Below are positions 35,617 to 46,699 of a stretch of DNA of 64,000 bases, piece by piece. The position numbers and the translations under genes were made by a program. Origin of the DNA: Cyclina sinensis (taxonomy: Eukaryota > Mollusca > Bivalvia > Venerida > Veneridae). Position 1 is the stretch's first letter, and each line of letters begins with the position of its first letter. The notes under the pieces were generated by a model. The model worked only from the letters and a program-made list of their open reading frames with translations, searched no databases and had not been told where the DNA came from. Location: assembly GCA_012932295.1 (NCBI GenBank), contig JAAONU010000019.1:33395913-33459912 (forward strand), read 5' to 3'.

Positions 35617-37580
35617 AGCTCACCTGAGCACGTAGTGCTCATGTGAGCTTTTAGGATCGGTGGTTGTCCGTCGTCTGTCCGTCCGTCGGTTGTCCACAAT
35701 TCATTCAAAGACATCTCCTCTAAAACCACTGGGCCAAATTTAATGAAACTTGCCTGGGATGTTCCTTGCATGAAGCTCTACCAAGATTGTTCAAATGGTT
35801 CCAGTCCATTGCTTTGCTGGGTCACTGGAGCTAAAAACAGATTTTTAAAGTTGGATCTTTAAAAATCTTTCTCTCTGAAACCGCAAGGCCTGGAGCTTAG
35901 ATATTTGGTATGAAGCACTATCTAGTGGACCTCTTTCAAGTTTGTTCAAATTATGATCCTGGGGTCAAAACTGACACCACCCAAGGGGTCAGTTGATTAT
36001 ACATAGAGTTATACAGTGGAACTTCTGAAAACCAGACCTTCTAAACATCGGAAACTTCTGAAAACTGAACTACTTTCTCAGTCCCGAAATTTCTCCTTCT
36101 GTTTTCTATGTATATCATACTTCTGAAATCCGGAACTTCCGAATTCTGAATTCCGGATGATTTTTCCATAAAATTTAGTTTCAGTCAATGCAATTTTACT
36201 TCCAAATACCGGAAAAAATAAAAAAAAGTGCAAAAGACAGACCTAAGATCGCAATCCCAGCGGCAAAAGTGTCACGTCTCTATCTGTTGTTTGCCAATTA
36301 GCAGTGATTGTTTATTTTGACATGCGTTAGAATAACAAGTTGTCAATCAGTTGTCAATGTTGAAATTGACATACAGCCGAATATATCGATAATTAGATAG
36401 CGGTAAATAATTAAAGCGATGATTAGTGGATTAATAACACGATTTTGCTACAAGCAGCCTTAAGGATTAAATTCTAATTGGGATGTCTTAGAAAGCGTAA
36501 TTAACTAGCCAAACATTGGCCAATGTGTTGGTTATTCTAATTGGCAATTTTTTTTAACTGTTTTAAAGGTATGTAAAATGTAGCTTTGTTCTGAGATATA
36601 GAAACGTGTTTGCACATAATATAGTATACATGTATATGTATTTGAAAACATGTGACATTTTTCTTATAAAAAATGCATGTCTAGAACGTTTTCATTAGTT
36701 TTAATTTTCATTATGTTTCACATGTTAATAACGCTGTTACGCTAAACAATACTGACTGCATTCACTATTATAAAGAACCACGGGTGTTTGGCACCTGTAC
36801 TTGTCCAGATCATTCGTACTTCTGAATTCCGGAAACTTCTGAAATCCGAACTTTTTGGCCGGTCCCATGGGTGTTCGGTTTTTGGAAGTTCCACTGTATA
36901 GGGAAAACTTAAAAATCTTCTTGTCAGAAACCACAAGGCCAAGAGTTAAGATATTTGATGTGCAGCATTGTCTAGTAGACCTCTAAGAAGTTAGTTCAAA
37001 TCATGGCCTCTTGGTGAAAAATGGCCCCGCCCCAGGGGTAACTTGTTTTACATAGAGTTATATAGGAAAAACTTCAAAAATCTTCTTGTCAGAAACCATA
37101 AGGCATAGAGCTCAGATATTTGGTATGTAGCATTGTCTAGTGGACCTCTACCAAAGTTGTTCAAATTATACCCCTGGGGTCAAATTTGGCTCCACCCCGG
37201 GGTCATTGGTTTAACATAGGCTTATAGAGTGAAAACTTTGAAAATCTTCTTGTAGAACGAGAGGTAACATTTTCAGTCCAAATAATCTGAAAATTTGTCA
37301 GACAGGTTGTTTCTATGATTTCTAGATCAAATTCGAATATGGATCATCTGGGTTCAAAAACTAGGTCACAGAGCCCAAAAAATGAAAAACCTTGTTAACA
37401 CTCTAGAGGTTACATTTTCAGTCAAAATATCCAAGAAATTTGTCTGAAAGATTGTTTTGATGATTTCTAGCTCAAGTTCGAATATGGGTCATCTGGGGTC
37501 AATTAACCAGGTCCATATCAAGTTTGTTAAAAACAGTCATATTCAGGTGAGCGATACAGGACCATCATGGCCCTCTTGTT
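35617..37580 (+). mobile_element. HINE-like A1 element with nested MITE
   Basis: T6, then AGCTCACCTGAGCAC with GTGCTCATGTGAGCT and GTCCGTCGTCTGTCCGTCC. A few A1 units follow, then A2-type units (ACACTCTAGAGGTTACATTT), ending TTCAGGTGAGCGATACAGG, CCATCATGG and CTTGTT at 37580. A mosaic of A1 head and A2 tail, interrupted by the MITE at 36014-36896. Confidence 0.7.
36014..36896. mobile_element. Tc1/mariner (pogo-like) MITE, copy 2
   Basis: Ends CAGTGGAACTTCTGAAAACC and its inverse, flanked by TA (36012-36013, 36897-36898). Same order as copy 1 throughout, including CGATTTTTCC-type text and ATATATCGATAATTAGA. No transposase; open frames are chance. Confidence 0.75.
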
Positions 37581-37671
37581 TCTCTTTTAGCAACACTTAT
37601 CACTGCAGAATAGTTCTCAAATGAATGTCATAATATATATGCTATAGTCAATGATTTTATTCATGATTCTT

Positions 37672-38440
37672 AGCTCACCTGAGCATGAAGTTCTCAAGGG
37701 TGAGTGTTAGTGATCATTGATTGTTCTGCGTGTGTTGTCGTGTGTCATCAACAATTTAACTTGAACGACTTGTTCTCCTATACCCCTAAGCCATCATTGA
37801 TGAAATATGCTCGGCATATTCCTTGCATGAACCTCTACCAAAGTTGTTCATAGAATTAAATTCCAATGAGAACTCTGGTTGCTATGGCAACAAGAAGGAA
37901 AATGATAATGATAATGGGCATATAATGTATACCCTGTCCGTGTGTGTGTTTGTCTGTGTGCGTGGATGCATGTGTCTTGGCACATACAGTAGATGTTTAT
38001 GTCTGGCTCATAACTTTGTTGTGCATGGTTGGATGTTGAAATAATTTGGCGTAAGTGATCATCGTATGAAGTCAATGTGTCGTGTGCAAGAAACATTTCG
38101 CTTGCTTAAAGGTCAAGGTCACAGTGGACACTTGAAGTTTTGGCTTTTTCTTTTTATGGATAGAGTGAAAAAGTTGTTCTTGTCTGGCTCATAACTTTGT
38201 TGTGCGTGGTTGGATTTTGAAATAATATGGCTTAAGTGATCATCATATGAAATTGACTTGTTGCCTGCTAGAAATATGTTGTTCGCTTAAAGGTCAAGGT
38301 CACAGTGGACACTTGAAGTTTGGCTTATGCCTTATATGGATATAGTGAAAAGGTGTGTGTGTCCAGCTCATACTTCCTCATGCATGGTGTGTTTATCATT
38401 ATATGATGACTACACATCCCTGCCATGATAATTTCTTGTT
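37672..38440 (+). mobile_element. HINE-like element with A1 head and another core
   Basis: AGCTCACCTGAGCATG start with palindromic partner, GTGTTGTCGTGTGTCATC, one A1 unit, then two to three units of ~180 bp with GGCTCATAACTTTGTTGTGC, AAGTGATCATC and AAAGGTCAAGGTCACAGTGG. Ends at ATTTCTTGTT (38440) with only a weak hairpin. Confidence 0.55.
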
Positions 38441-39049
38441 TCTTGCCCATAATTTCAACACTTCCAGCATGCTCATCATGTCATTTTAGTAAGGTAGCAG
38501 ATGTTGAATATGGTATTATCACACAAGGCAGGTGAGCAACAAAGAACATACATGAATGTAATAGACATTTATAGTGGGCTGCACGTATTATATGGGTGCA
38601 ACAGAAATAACAGTAGATTGCTGCATAGGTTTTATCCCTTACCATTTTGTTGCCTTGATGCAGTCTCTTGAAGGATATTAGAGAGACTGAAGATTTTATA
38701 CTTGTAAGAGACTGCTGAACTTGTCTTTGAAAATGCACCACTTACCTGTTCATTTAGAAAAATTTTAAAAAGTATTTTTAAAACATTGTTTTAAAATTAA
38801 GCATGCTATTGAGTTTGTTATAGAGATACTGTTATTTCTGTCTACAATGCATTTAGCTTGGCTTGCTTTTAGATACATGCATGTTATGTAGCTAGATACA
38901 GTGGAGTGGTTAGTGTTTAAAATCAGCAGTTTTCATTTCCATTAAATTTAAACTTTAAAGGCTTGCTTATGCTGTCTTCTAGAAGGCTGGTATGTAACAA
39001 TAGTTAGAAAAGTAAATACCTGATATCTTTGCTATGTCATATTTTTATC
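38441..39049. other. Low-copy intronic DNA
   Basis: Nothing recognisable: no repeat shared with the rest of the window, no credible exon. It lies within the GLE1 intron. Confidence 0.4.
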
Positions 39050-39651
39050 ATGCTCCCCGAAGGGCGAGCATATAGTTGCCGCTTTGTCCGTCCCTCCCGT
39101 CTGTCCGTCTGTCATAATTTTGTCTAGAGCATAACACAAAAACTATGGAGTTATCAAGACCAAACTTCATAGGTAGTTAGATCTCATTAAGGAGCAGTGG
39201 AGTGCACAAGAACCATAACTCTTGCTTTATCAATTTTTGAGTTATTGCCCTTTGAAATTTCTCATACTTATTTTTTGTCCGGGGGCATATCTCACAAAGT
39301 GAAAGTGTTATCAACTTGAAACTTTATAAGTAGATAGATCTCATTGATGAGCAGTGCAGTGCACAAGAACCATAACTCTTGCTTTATTAATTTTGAGTTA
39401 TTGCCTTTTGAAATTTCTCATACTTATTTTTTGTCCGGAGCATATCTCACAAAGTATGAGATATTAACATGAAACTTTATTGGTAGATATCTATGAGGAG
39501 AAGTGCAGTGTGCAAGAACCGTAACTCTGTTTTGCATAATTTAGGTTTTTATTGCCCTTTGTTATTTTTCATACTTTAAAAAAAGTACAATAGCCCTTTT
39601 GGAATTGGCATTTATTCGGGGAGCATCCATCGGTTCTACCGATTCCTTGTT
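39050..39651 (+). mobile_element. Complete family B HINE-like element
   Basis: The clearest small copy (602 bp). Left foldback ATGCTCCCCGAAGGGCGAGC, then GTCCGTCCCTCCCGTCTGTC. Three ~140-bp units (AAACTTCATAGGTAG, AAGAACCATAACTCTTGC, TTGAGTTATTGCCCTTTG) follow. Then TCGGGGAGC (39616-39624) inverts the start, the hairpin ATCGGTTCTACCGAT spans 39629-39643, and TCCTTGTT ends it. No coding capacity. Confidence 0.75.
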
Positions 39652-40370
39652 TTACATCTTTGCCCACAGTGTTGATTTACCAAGTTTGTGTCCAGTGTCA
39701 TTTAGTGGGGGCATCTGTGTCCTTTGGACACATTTCTAGTTCAAATTATGTTCCTGGGGTCACTTGTTCATATAGAGCCATATATAGGGAGAATTTCATG
39801 TCTGAAACCACTGTGCTTTAGGATTTGATATTTAGCATACAGGTTCACCTAGAGCTCCTCTACAAAGATTGTCCAAGTAATGCCCCTGAGGTCATAAATG
39901 GATCTGCCCTTTGGGTCACTTAATTTGATAAAGGCTTATATAGTGATGACTTCAAAAATCTTCTTCTATAGAACCAGAAGACCTAGTGCTTAGATATTTT
40001 TCAGCATCATTTGGAGCATCATCTAGAAGTCCTCTATCAATATTGTACAAATGATACCCTTGTGGTCAAAACTGACCCCATCCCAGGGGTCACTGGACTT
40101 TTGACTTGCATAAAAAAAAATCTTTTATACATACACAGATATCTTAGATATTTTGTATATAGATACCTTGCATGAATCTCTGCCGTTCACTTGGATCAAG
40201 GTCAAGGTCACCAAGATTCAAAATAGATTTTTGTACATTTCCCCTGAGAGTCTTCATTTATTGATCAATATCTGAGATATTTGGTATGTAGGTAACTTGC
40301 AAAGACCTCTTTTCTTAGGTAGAGTTTGAGGTCACTGGGTCAAGGTCACTGCAGCCTATAATACATTTTA
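39652..40370 (+). repeat. Decayed A1-type core units
   Basis: About four diverged units (TTCAAATTATGTTCCTGGGG, GAAACCACTGTGC, CTTCTTCTATAGAACC) and the A1 tail motif GGATCAAGGTCAAGGTCACC, without a clear left end. A new element starts at 40371. Confidence 0.5.
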
Positions 40371-42114
40371 AGCTCACCAGGGTGAGCTTTTGTGATCGCC
40401 TTTCGTCTGTCGTCCGTTCACAATTGTTGTCCACCCTCAAGCGGTCTAAATTTTGGTGCGATCTTCTTTAAACTTGGTCAGAATGTTTATCTCAATGATA
40501 TCTAGGTCAACTTCGAAACTGGGTCATGTGACCTTCAAAACTAGGTCACAAGGTTAAATTATAGAAAAAGCTTGTCCGCACTCGAGCAGTCTTAATTTTG
40601 GTCCGATCTTCTTCAAAATTGGTTAGATTGTTTATCTCAATGATATCTAGGTCAAGTTCATAACTGGGTCATGTGACCTTGAAAACAAGGTAACTAGTTC
40701 GAATTTTAGAAAAAGCTTGTCCACACTCTAGCGGTCTTAATTTTGGTCCCATCTTCTTCAAGCTTGGTCAGAATATGTATCTCAATGATATCTAGGTCAG
40801 GTTCGAAACTGGGTTATGTGACCTTAAAAACTAAGTCACTAGGTTAAATTATAGAAAAAGCTTGTCCACACTGTAGTAGTCTTAATTTTGCTCCAATCTT
40901 CTTCAAGCTTTGTCAGAATGTTTATCTCGATGATATCTAGGTCAGGTTCAAAACTAGGTCATGTGACTTTGAAATTTAGGTCACTAGGTCAAGTTATGAT
41001 AAAAGCTTTTCTGCACTCTAGTGGTCTTAATTTTGGTCTGATCTTCACTTTCATTACCATAAGATCTTGGTTCCTTTCTTCAAATTGCCATATTGCATTA
41101 TTGGTTCCAGAGTTATGGCCCCTGAAAGTGCCAAAATTAACTATTTAGACCTTGTCTGCACAATAGCAGCTTCATTTTTGATTTGAATTTAATCAGACTT
41201 GTACAATACTTGAGTTAATATAAGATCTTGCAGGGTTGCCAGGGGACTTGAAAAGTCAGGGAAATTTGATTTTTTTTCAAGGTGAGGGAATTGTCAGGGA
41301 ATTTTGAAAATTGGTCAGTGAAAAATAAAAATCCAGAAAAGTTAGTGAAAAGGCCGGGAAAAAAATAATTTGAAGGGCTAATATTGTTCTATTTTATTAA
41401 AGATTACACATTTTTTCCGTTATGAATCTTTTTCTTTATAATTGTGTACATTGTATTTTAATAAATGTTCTAGTATTATAAATAACATTACTTAAAGACT
41501 GAAAGTCTCTGCAACCCTTACAACCAAAAATTAAAATAAGTATGTGTTACACTCGAAACCCATGTTCCTCCCTCCAAGATCCATGTCACAGCAACCCTCG
41601 GAACTTAGTAAGTTCTGCTATATAGGCCTTACTGCTGATAGTTTGTGTCTTGCCCATATATTTTTTGCATCTATGGTTGGATTTTAAAATAATTAGCAGA
41701 ATTGGCAATAGAGTGAACATGTGTCATGTACATAATCCCTGTTTGGAACGGTGTTCCAACATTCAGTTCACAGCAACCTAGTTTTTTGTATAACGGCAGG
41801 ATTTTAAAAAAATATTGCGGCACAAACTTCTACATTTTTCAAGATACTGCTTTGAAACTTTAAACATGTTGGATATCATGTGTATACGTGCCTGGTATAT
41901 TTTTTATGAGGCTCAGTCCATTATAGCCCACATTGTGCTTTAACAATCCTGATGACGCACGACATCTAGTGAAACTCTACCAAAGATGACCCCATGGTCA
42001 TAATTGCCTGCACCCTTTGAGTCAATTGGCAATTGTATTTGCATCCACTGACTCTTGCAACCATTGAGCAGTTGTTGGCAGGTGAGAGACCCAGGGTCCC
42101 ATGGACCCTCTTGT
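40371..42114 (+). mobile_element. HINE-like element with short palindromic head
   Basis: Compact foldback AAGCTCACCAGGGTGAGCTT, CGTCTGTCGTCCG, then five ~150-bp units with TTAATTTTGGTCCGATCTTC, CTTGGTCAGAATGTTTATC, GATATCTAGGTCA and GTCATGTGACCTT. Inserted text at 41230-41530 (GTCAGGGAA units) is another repeat. Ends GGCAGGTGAGAGACCC, hairpin GGGTCCCATGGACCC and CTTGT at 42114. Confidence 0.6.
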
Positions 42115-44450
42115 AATTACTTTCTGTCATATAGACTTTATTTATTGACTTATATTTTAGATATTTAGACATTAAATTTGAGTTACTGTCACCGAGGCTA
42201 AAAAGAGATTGTGTACTTTGCCTCATACAGAATTTATTTATTGACCAATATCTTTGATAAATGCTATGTAGGTTCGTCTCATGAACCTCTACCTTTAGGT
42301 GGGTTTTTAGGTCACTTAGTCAAGGTCAAGGTCACTGCAGCTAAAAATAGATTTTTCTACTATTTGTCATGGTGACTTTATTTATTGATCTATATTTAAG
42401 GTATTTGGTTGATTGGTACCTACAAATCTGCAGTTAAAAATTGTAATACTGCTTCTAACATTTGCATAACACCAAACCCACAGACAAAAGTACTCAGACG
42501 AGCAATCCAGGGCCATCATGGTCCTTTAAGGAGTTTTGGACAGAAGAATCAGTCCAGGAAGCTGAAATTTGGTAAAAAACAACAAGTTTTTGGGTTTTCC
42601 AGGGGCTTTAAATAGCCCTGCTTCTGAGGTCACTTAGTTTATAAAGACATTCATAGGAAAAACTTAAAAATTCATTTCCTCTTAAACCACATAGTCTAGA
42701 GTCTAAATATTTTGTGTGTCACATAGTCTAGTAGACCTGTACCAAGATTGTTCAAATTAAACCCCTGAGAGTCAAAGTTGGCTCTATCCCTAGAATCACA
42801 TGTTTTTCATAGACATATATAGGAAAAACTTTGAAAATCTTCTTGTCTGAAACCACAAAGCCTAGAGCTGAGATATTTTGCATGGAGCATCATCTAGAGG
42901 TCAGTTCATGTCCCAGGAGTCACTTGATTTTACATAGGCTTATAGAATGAAAAATTTGACAGTCTACAAGGCCTAGAGTCAAAGTATTTTGTATTGAACA
43001 TCAATTAGCAGTCTTCTACAAAGATTGTTGAAATTATGCCCCTGAGGTCATAATTGACCAAGGGTTCTGAGTGGGTAAAATATAAACTCCTTGAAAATAT
43101 TCTTGTCAGAAACCATAAGAGCTTAATCTTATAAATTTGTTTGTAGCATGGTTAAGCTTATTTCTACAAAGATTGTTATGCTTCCCTTGGAAGAAGCGGA
43201 AAGTATATTGCTTTGCACAAATCAGATGGTCTGTCCGTCTGTAGACCAGACCTTGTCCGATCAATATCTCGAGTACCATTTGACCCACAGCCTTCAAATT
43301 TCATAGGATGGTTGCTCTGATTGGGTAGAAGACCCCTATAGTATTAGGGGTCAGTACGTGAAAGTTCAAGGGTCAAGGTCACTCTGAATTTGAAAACCAT
43401 GTCTGCTCAATAACTCTAGTACCATTTGGCCCACAGCCTTAACTTCATAGGGTGGTTACTCTTATTTAGCAGAAGAACCCTGTTGTTTTTTGGGCCAGTA
43501 GATGAAAGGTCAAGGTCTCTGTCACCTTGAATTTATAAACCATGTCCACTCATTAATTTGACTACCATTTGACCAGAGCGTTCAATTTTAATAAGATGGT
43601 TGCCCTTACTGAGTAGAAGATCCATATTGTTTTTTGATTCAAAGGTCAAGTTCTTGAATTTGAAAACCATGTCAGTTTAATAACTCTAGAGCCATATGGC
43701 CCACAGCCTTCAAACATCATAGGATGGTTGTTCTTACTATGTAGAAGACCACTATTGTTTTTTGGGTCAGTAGGTGAAAGGTTAAGGTCACTGTCATCTT
43801 GAATTTGAAAACCATTTCCGCTCAATAACGCAAGAACCATTTGACCTACAGACTTCAAACTTAATAGTATGGTTGCCCTTACTAAGTAGAAATTCTCTGT
43901 TTTTTTTGTGGTCAGTATGTCAAAGGTCAATGTCACGATCACCTTCAATCAAAAACTGTACCATCTAGTGAATCTATTCCAAAGTATACAAATTATGTTC
44001 CTTGGGTCAGATTAAGAGCCCACTTGAGGGGTTATTTGATTTACTTAAGAGATATTAGAAAACTGGTAAAAATCATCCTCTCTAAAACTGCATGGTCAAC
44101 AGACTTGAAATTTGGTGTGTAGCATTGTGTAGTTGACCTCTGTCAATATTGTTCAAATTATTTGCCAGGGGTCAAAACTGGCCATGCCTTGATGGTCCTA
44201 AATATGTGAAATAATTAAGATCTTTGAAAATATTCTAGTCAAAAATTGTATTTCGGCTTTGGCTTTAGGTGACATTTACCTCTCACCTATTTTCTCTCTA
44301 TGAAATTTAGACCAAATGTACAATTGTGCATGTAGATTTCTACTTTAGCAGAATATGAACATTCCTTGATTCCTTTATTGGCCTTGCTGTTTTAATTTGT
44401 ACTCAATGGAACTCATGTGAGCATTATAGGGCCATCATGACCGTCTTGTT
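42115..44450 (+). repeat. Composite of decayed A1 units and a family D-like core
   Basis: A1 tail text ending GGGCCATCATGGTCC near 42528, then diverged A1 units. From 43184 a family D-like core follows (head GCTTCCCTTGGAAGAAGCGG; units with AACTCTAGTACCATTTG, CTTCAAACTTCATAGG-type, GTAGAAGA and GTCAAGGTCACT). Last come A1-like units and a terminus, CTCATGTGAGCATTATAGG, GGGCCATCATGACC and CTTGTT, at 44450. Short minus-strand frames here are array shadows. Confidence 0.5.
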
Positions 44451-45080
44451 AGTGGAGTTATGGCTCTTGATTTGTCTCAGTTTAATTACATTTGTGCATA
44501 TCTCCATAACTGCTGATTGAAATTTGAGGAAACTTCACAGAAATGGTTATAACAGAAAGTAGTTGTATGCTCGAAAGGACATATTATGTTATGGCCCTGG
44601 TTGTCCATCCATCTGTCCTGTCCATCCATCCATCAGCAATTTTGTTTTCACTCTGTAACTTTTGAACCAATTAATCAAACTGAATCTACTAGGCAGAAAT
44701 GTTAACCATAACGAGACAATGTGCAGAGCACAGGTTTCAGCTTTCTCAGATCAAGATCATGCTTAGTCATTATGATTTAATGTGTCAAAATTTGTGTCCA
44801 CTCTGTTTCTCTTGAACCTATTTAATTCAACTAAAACTACTTGGCAGAAATGTTAACCATAACAAGATGATGTGCAGAGAGCAGTTTCCAGCTTTCTGGT
44901 CACACTTAGTCATTATGATTTAGTGTGTCAAATTTCCTGTCTGCTTTGCATCTCTTGAACCAATCAGAGGAGATTGAAACGACATGTACTTGGCAGAAAT
45001 GTTAATCATACTGAGATTATGTGCAGAGCACAGGTTTGGACTTCCTTGGATCAAGGTCACACTTAGTCATTATGATTTAA

Positions 45081-45527
45081 AGCGACTGACTCACAGAATT
45101 TTGCTGAAATTTTTTTTTCTTTAAAATTTAAGAGAATTTAATAAATTTAATATACTATGGAAAAAACTTAATATTATGCTTCTATACACCATGAAAACTG
45201 AAAAAAAAAGTTTTGAAATAACCAGGATTCGAACCCTCGACCTTTCGGTCAGTAAAATATAGAACGACGATCTAGACCACTGAGCCACAATGCCTATTTG
45301 TAAGATTGTATTAAAATTAACGTTATAACTAGAGTATCTACCCCGTGACTAACGGGGTAAATTTTTTACCGATAAAAGTGTGTTAAACTTTATATTTTGA
45401 TGATTTTCTGTATCAAAAAATGAATCAGTAACTTAGTTTAAATATGTTCTTCACAACTGCAGCAAAAATTCAAGATGTAAGAACATTTTCTTTTTTTCAT
45501 CGTTGGCCCATCTGTGAGTCAGTCACT
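45081..45527. mobile_element. TTAA-flanked MITE carrying a tRNA-like segment
   Basis: A 447-bp element with inverted ends (AGCGACTGACTCACAGA left; TCTGTGAGTCAGTCACT right), flanked by TTAA (45077-45080, 45528-45531). The host array reads on smoothly across it (ATGATTTAATGTGTCAAA). Kolobok- or piggyBac-type by TTAA, with AG ends as in the element at 26357. Its middle holds a tRNA-like stretch on the minus strand. Confidence 0.7.
45219..45294 (-). pseudogene. tRNA-like sequence (A and B boxes)
   Basis: In minus sense it reads TGGCTCAGTGGTCTAGA (A-box and D-arm like) and, ~50 nt on, GAGGGTTCGAATCCT (T-arm and B-box like), ~75 nt in total. The T stem pairs, but the acceptor stem (GGCATTG against GGTTATT) does not, so it is a tRNA-derived relic or SINE head rather than a working tRNA. 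A weaker relative with GGGTTCAAAC is near 61060. Confidence 0.5.
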
Positions 45528-45663
45528 TTAATGTGTCAAATTTCTTGTCTGCTCTGTATCTCTTGAAGCGATTTAAAGAAATTTTAACTACTTGGCAGGA
45601 ATGTTAACCCTAATGAGACAATATGCAGAGTGCAGGTTACAGCTTCTGGGATAAGGTCAAGGT

Positions 45664-46640
45664 CACACATCGATGCTCATTCAAATTCTTCATTATGAGT
45701 TTGGTGTTCAAAGTACTCCCTTGAAATGGATTGAGTCCTACTTCACAAACAGAACAATGAAAGTCTTAATTGGGCAATCTTCATCTGACTCCAAGCCATT
45801 GAGATTTGGTGTCCCACAAGGCTTCTGTGCTGGACCAGTTTTTTGTACTCTGTATATCTCAGCTCCAGAAATACCCAGCTGATTTATATGGCTAATGCTG
45901 ATGATCACAAGATCGCGTTCAAGATCCAGACAGGAAATCATCCATTTTTCAACACCTTGACTGTTGCCTGAATGATGTCATAAAATGGATGACTACTTTT
46001 AAACTTAAACTTTAAATCTAAAACAAAAATCATTTTTTATGGAACCAGACAGCAGTTGTCAAAATTGAACATTACCAGTATAAATGTTGTGGATGTAATG
46101 TTAAATTAGTTGACCATGTTAGAGACTTGGGAGTCACCATGACTAATGTGTTGACCAACACATACAGAAAAAGTGCAAGATAGCACATGTGCATCTTTGA
46201 AATCTTAAAGCTAAACTTAGGCATTAAACGCAAAAATCTACAGAAACATTGGTGCATGGATTAGTACACTTTCACATGGTCTTCAGTAATGGGTTATTCA
46301 CTGAAATTCCTGCCAGCCAAATAAACTACAGCAAGTTCAATATTATACTGCTAGGATAGTCCTAAATTCTTCATCTGATCTTCCAAGTGCTGGTCTGTTG
46401 AAACAACTTCATTGGCTTACAGTGTAAGCTAGAATCATGTTCAAAGTTCTTGTAATAGTCTTGCATGTCATCAAGGGTTTGACTCCAGATTATCTGAAGG
46501 AAATGCTTGTTCCCACTTAAGGTTGATGTAGACTTCCCTCACAAAGTGACATGCACTTTCGTATTCCTAGACAATGTACAAAAACAGCAGACAGATCCTG
46601 TATTATAGCACTATATATCTCAATTAGTACTTATGTAAAA
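45664..46640 (+). pseudogene. Decayed LINE reverse transcriptase fragment
   Basis: Reads FGVQSTPLKWIESYFTNRTM, then FGVPQGFCAGPVFCTLYIS (RT motif B, normally GVPQGSVLGP). In another frame come NADDHKIAFKI (catalytic ADD motif) and VIKWMTTFKLKLN, then LGVTMTNVL. Frameshifts and stops throughout. The pattern is of a CR1/Jockey-group LINE without its 5' end. It sits in the GLE1 intron, same strand as the gene. Confidence 0.65.
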
Positions 46641-46699
46641 ATCAGCATTGTATAACCAAAAACAGCCTTTCTTGATATTTGTACTTGGATATTATGTAG

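Larger units (their letters stand above)
44566..45663 (+). repeat. Array with GTGCAGAGCACAGG units
   Basis: Head GTATGCTCGAAAGGACATAT and GTCCATCCATCTGTCC, then five units of ~150 bp with CTCTGTATCTCTTGAACC, ACTTGGCAGAAATGTTAACC, GATGTGCAGAG and AAGGTCACACTTAG. Same plan as the HINE-like families, but no 3' hairpin is seen because LINE sequence begins at ~45664. A TTAA element (45081-45527) interrupts it. Confidence 0.5.

Noticed and set aside
37935..37975. GTGTGTGT-rich stretch as a functional element
   Set aside because: Simple imperfect microsatellite within a HINE-like head.
45219..45294. Functional tRNA gene
   Set aside because: A and B boxes are present but the acceptor stem does not pair and the anticodon arm is unclear; also embedded in a MITE.
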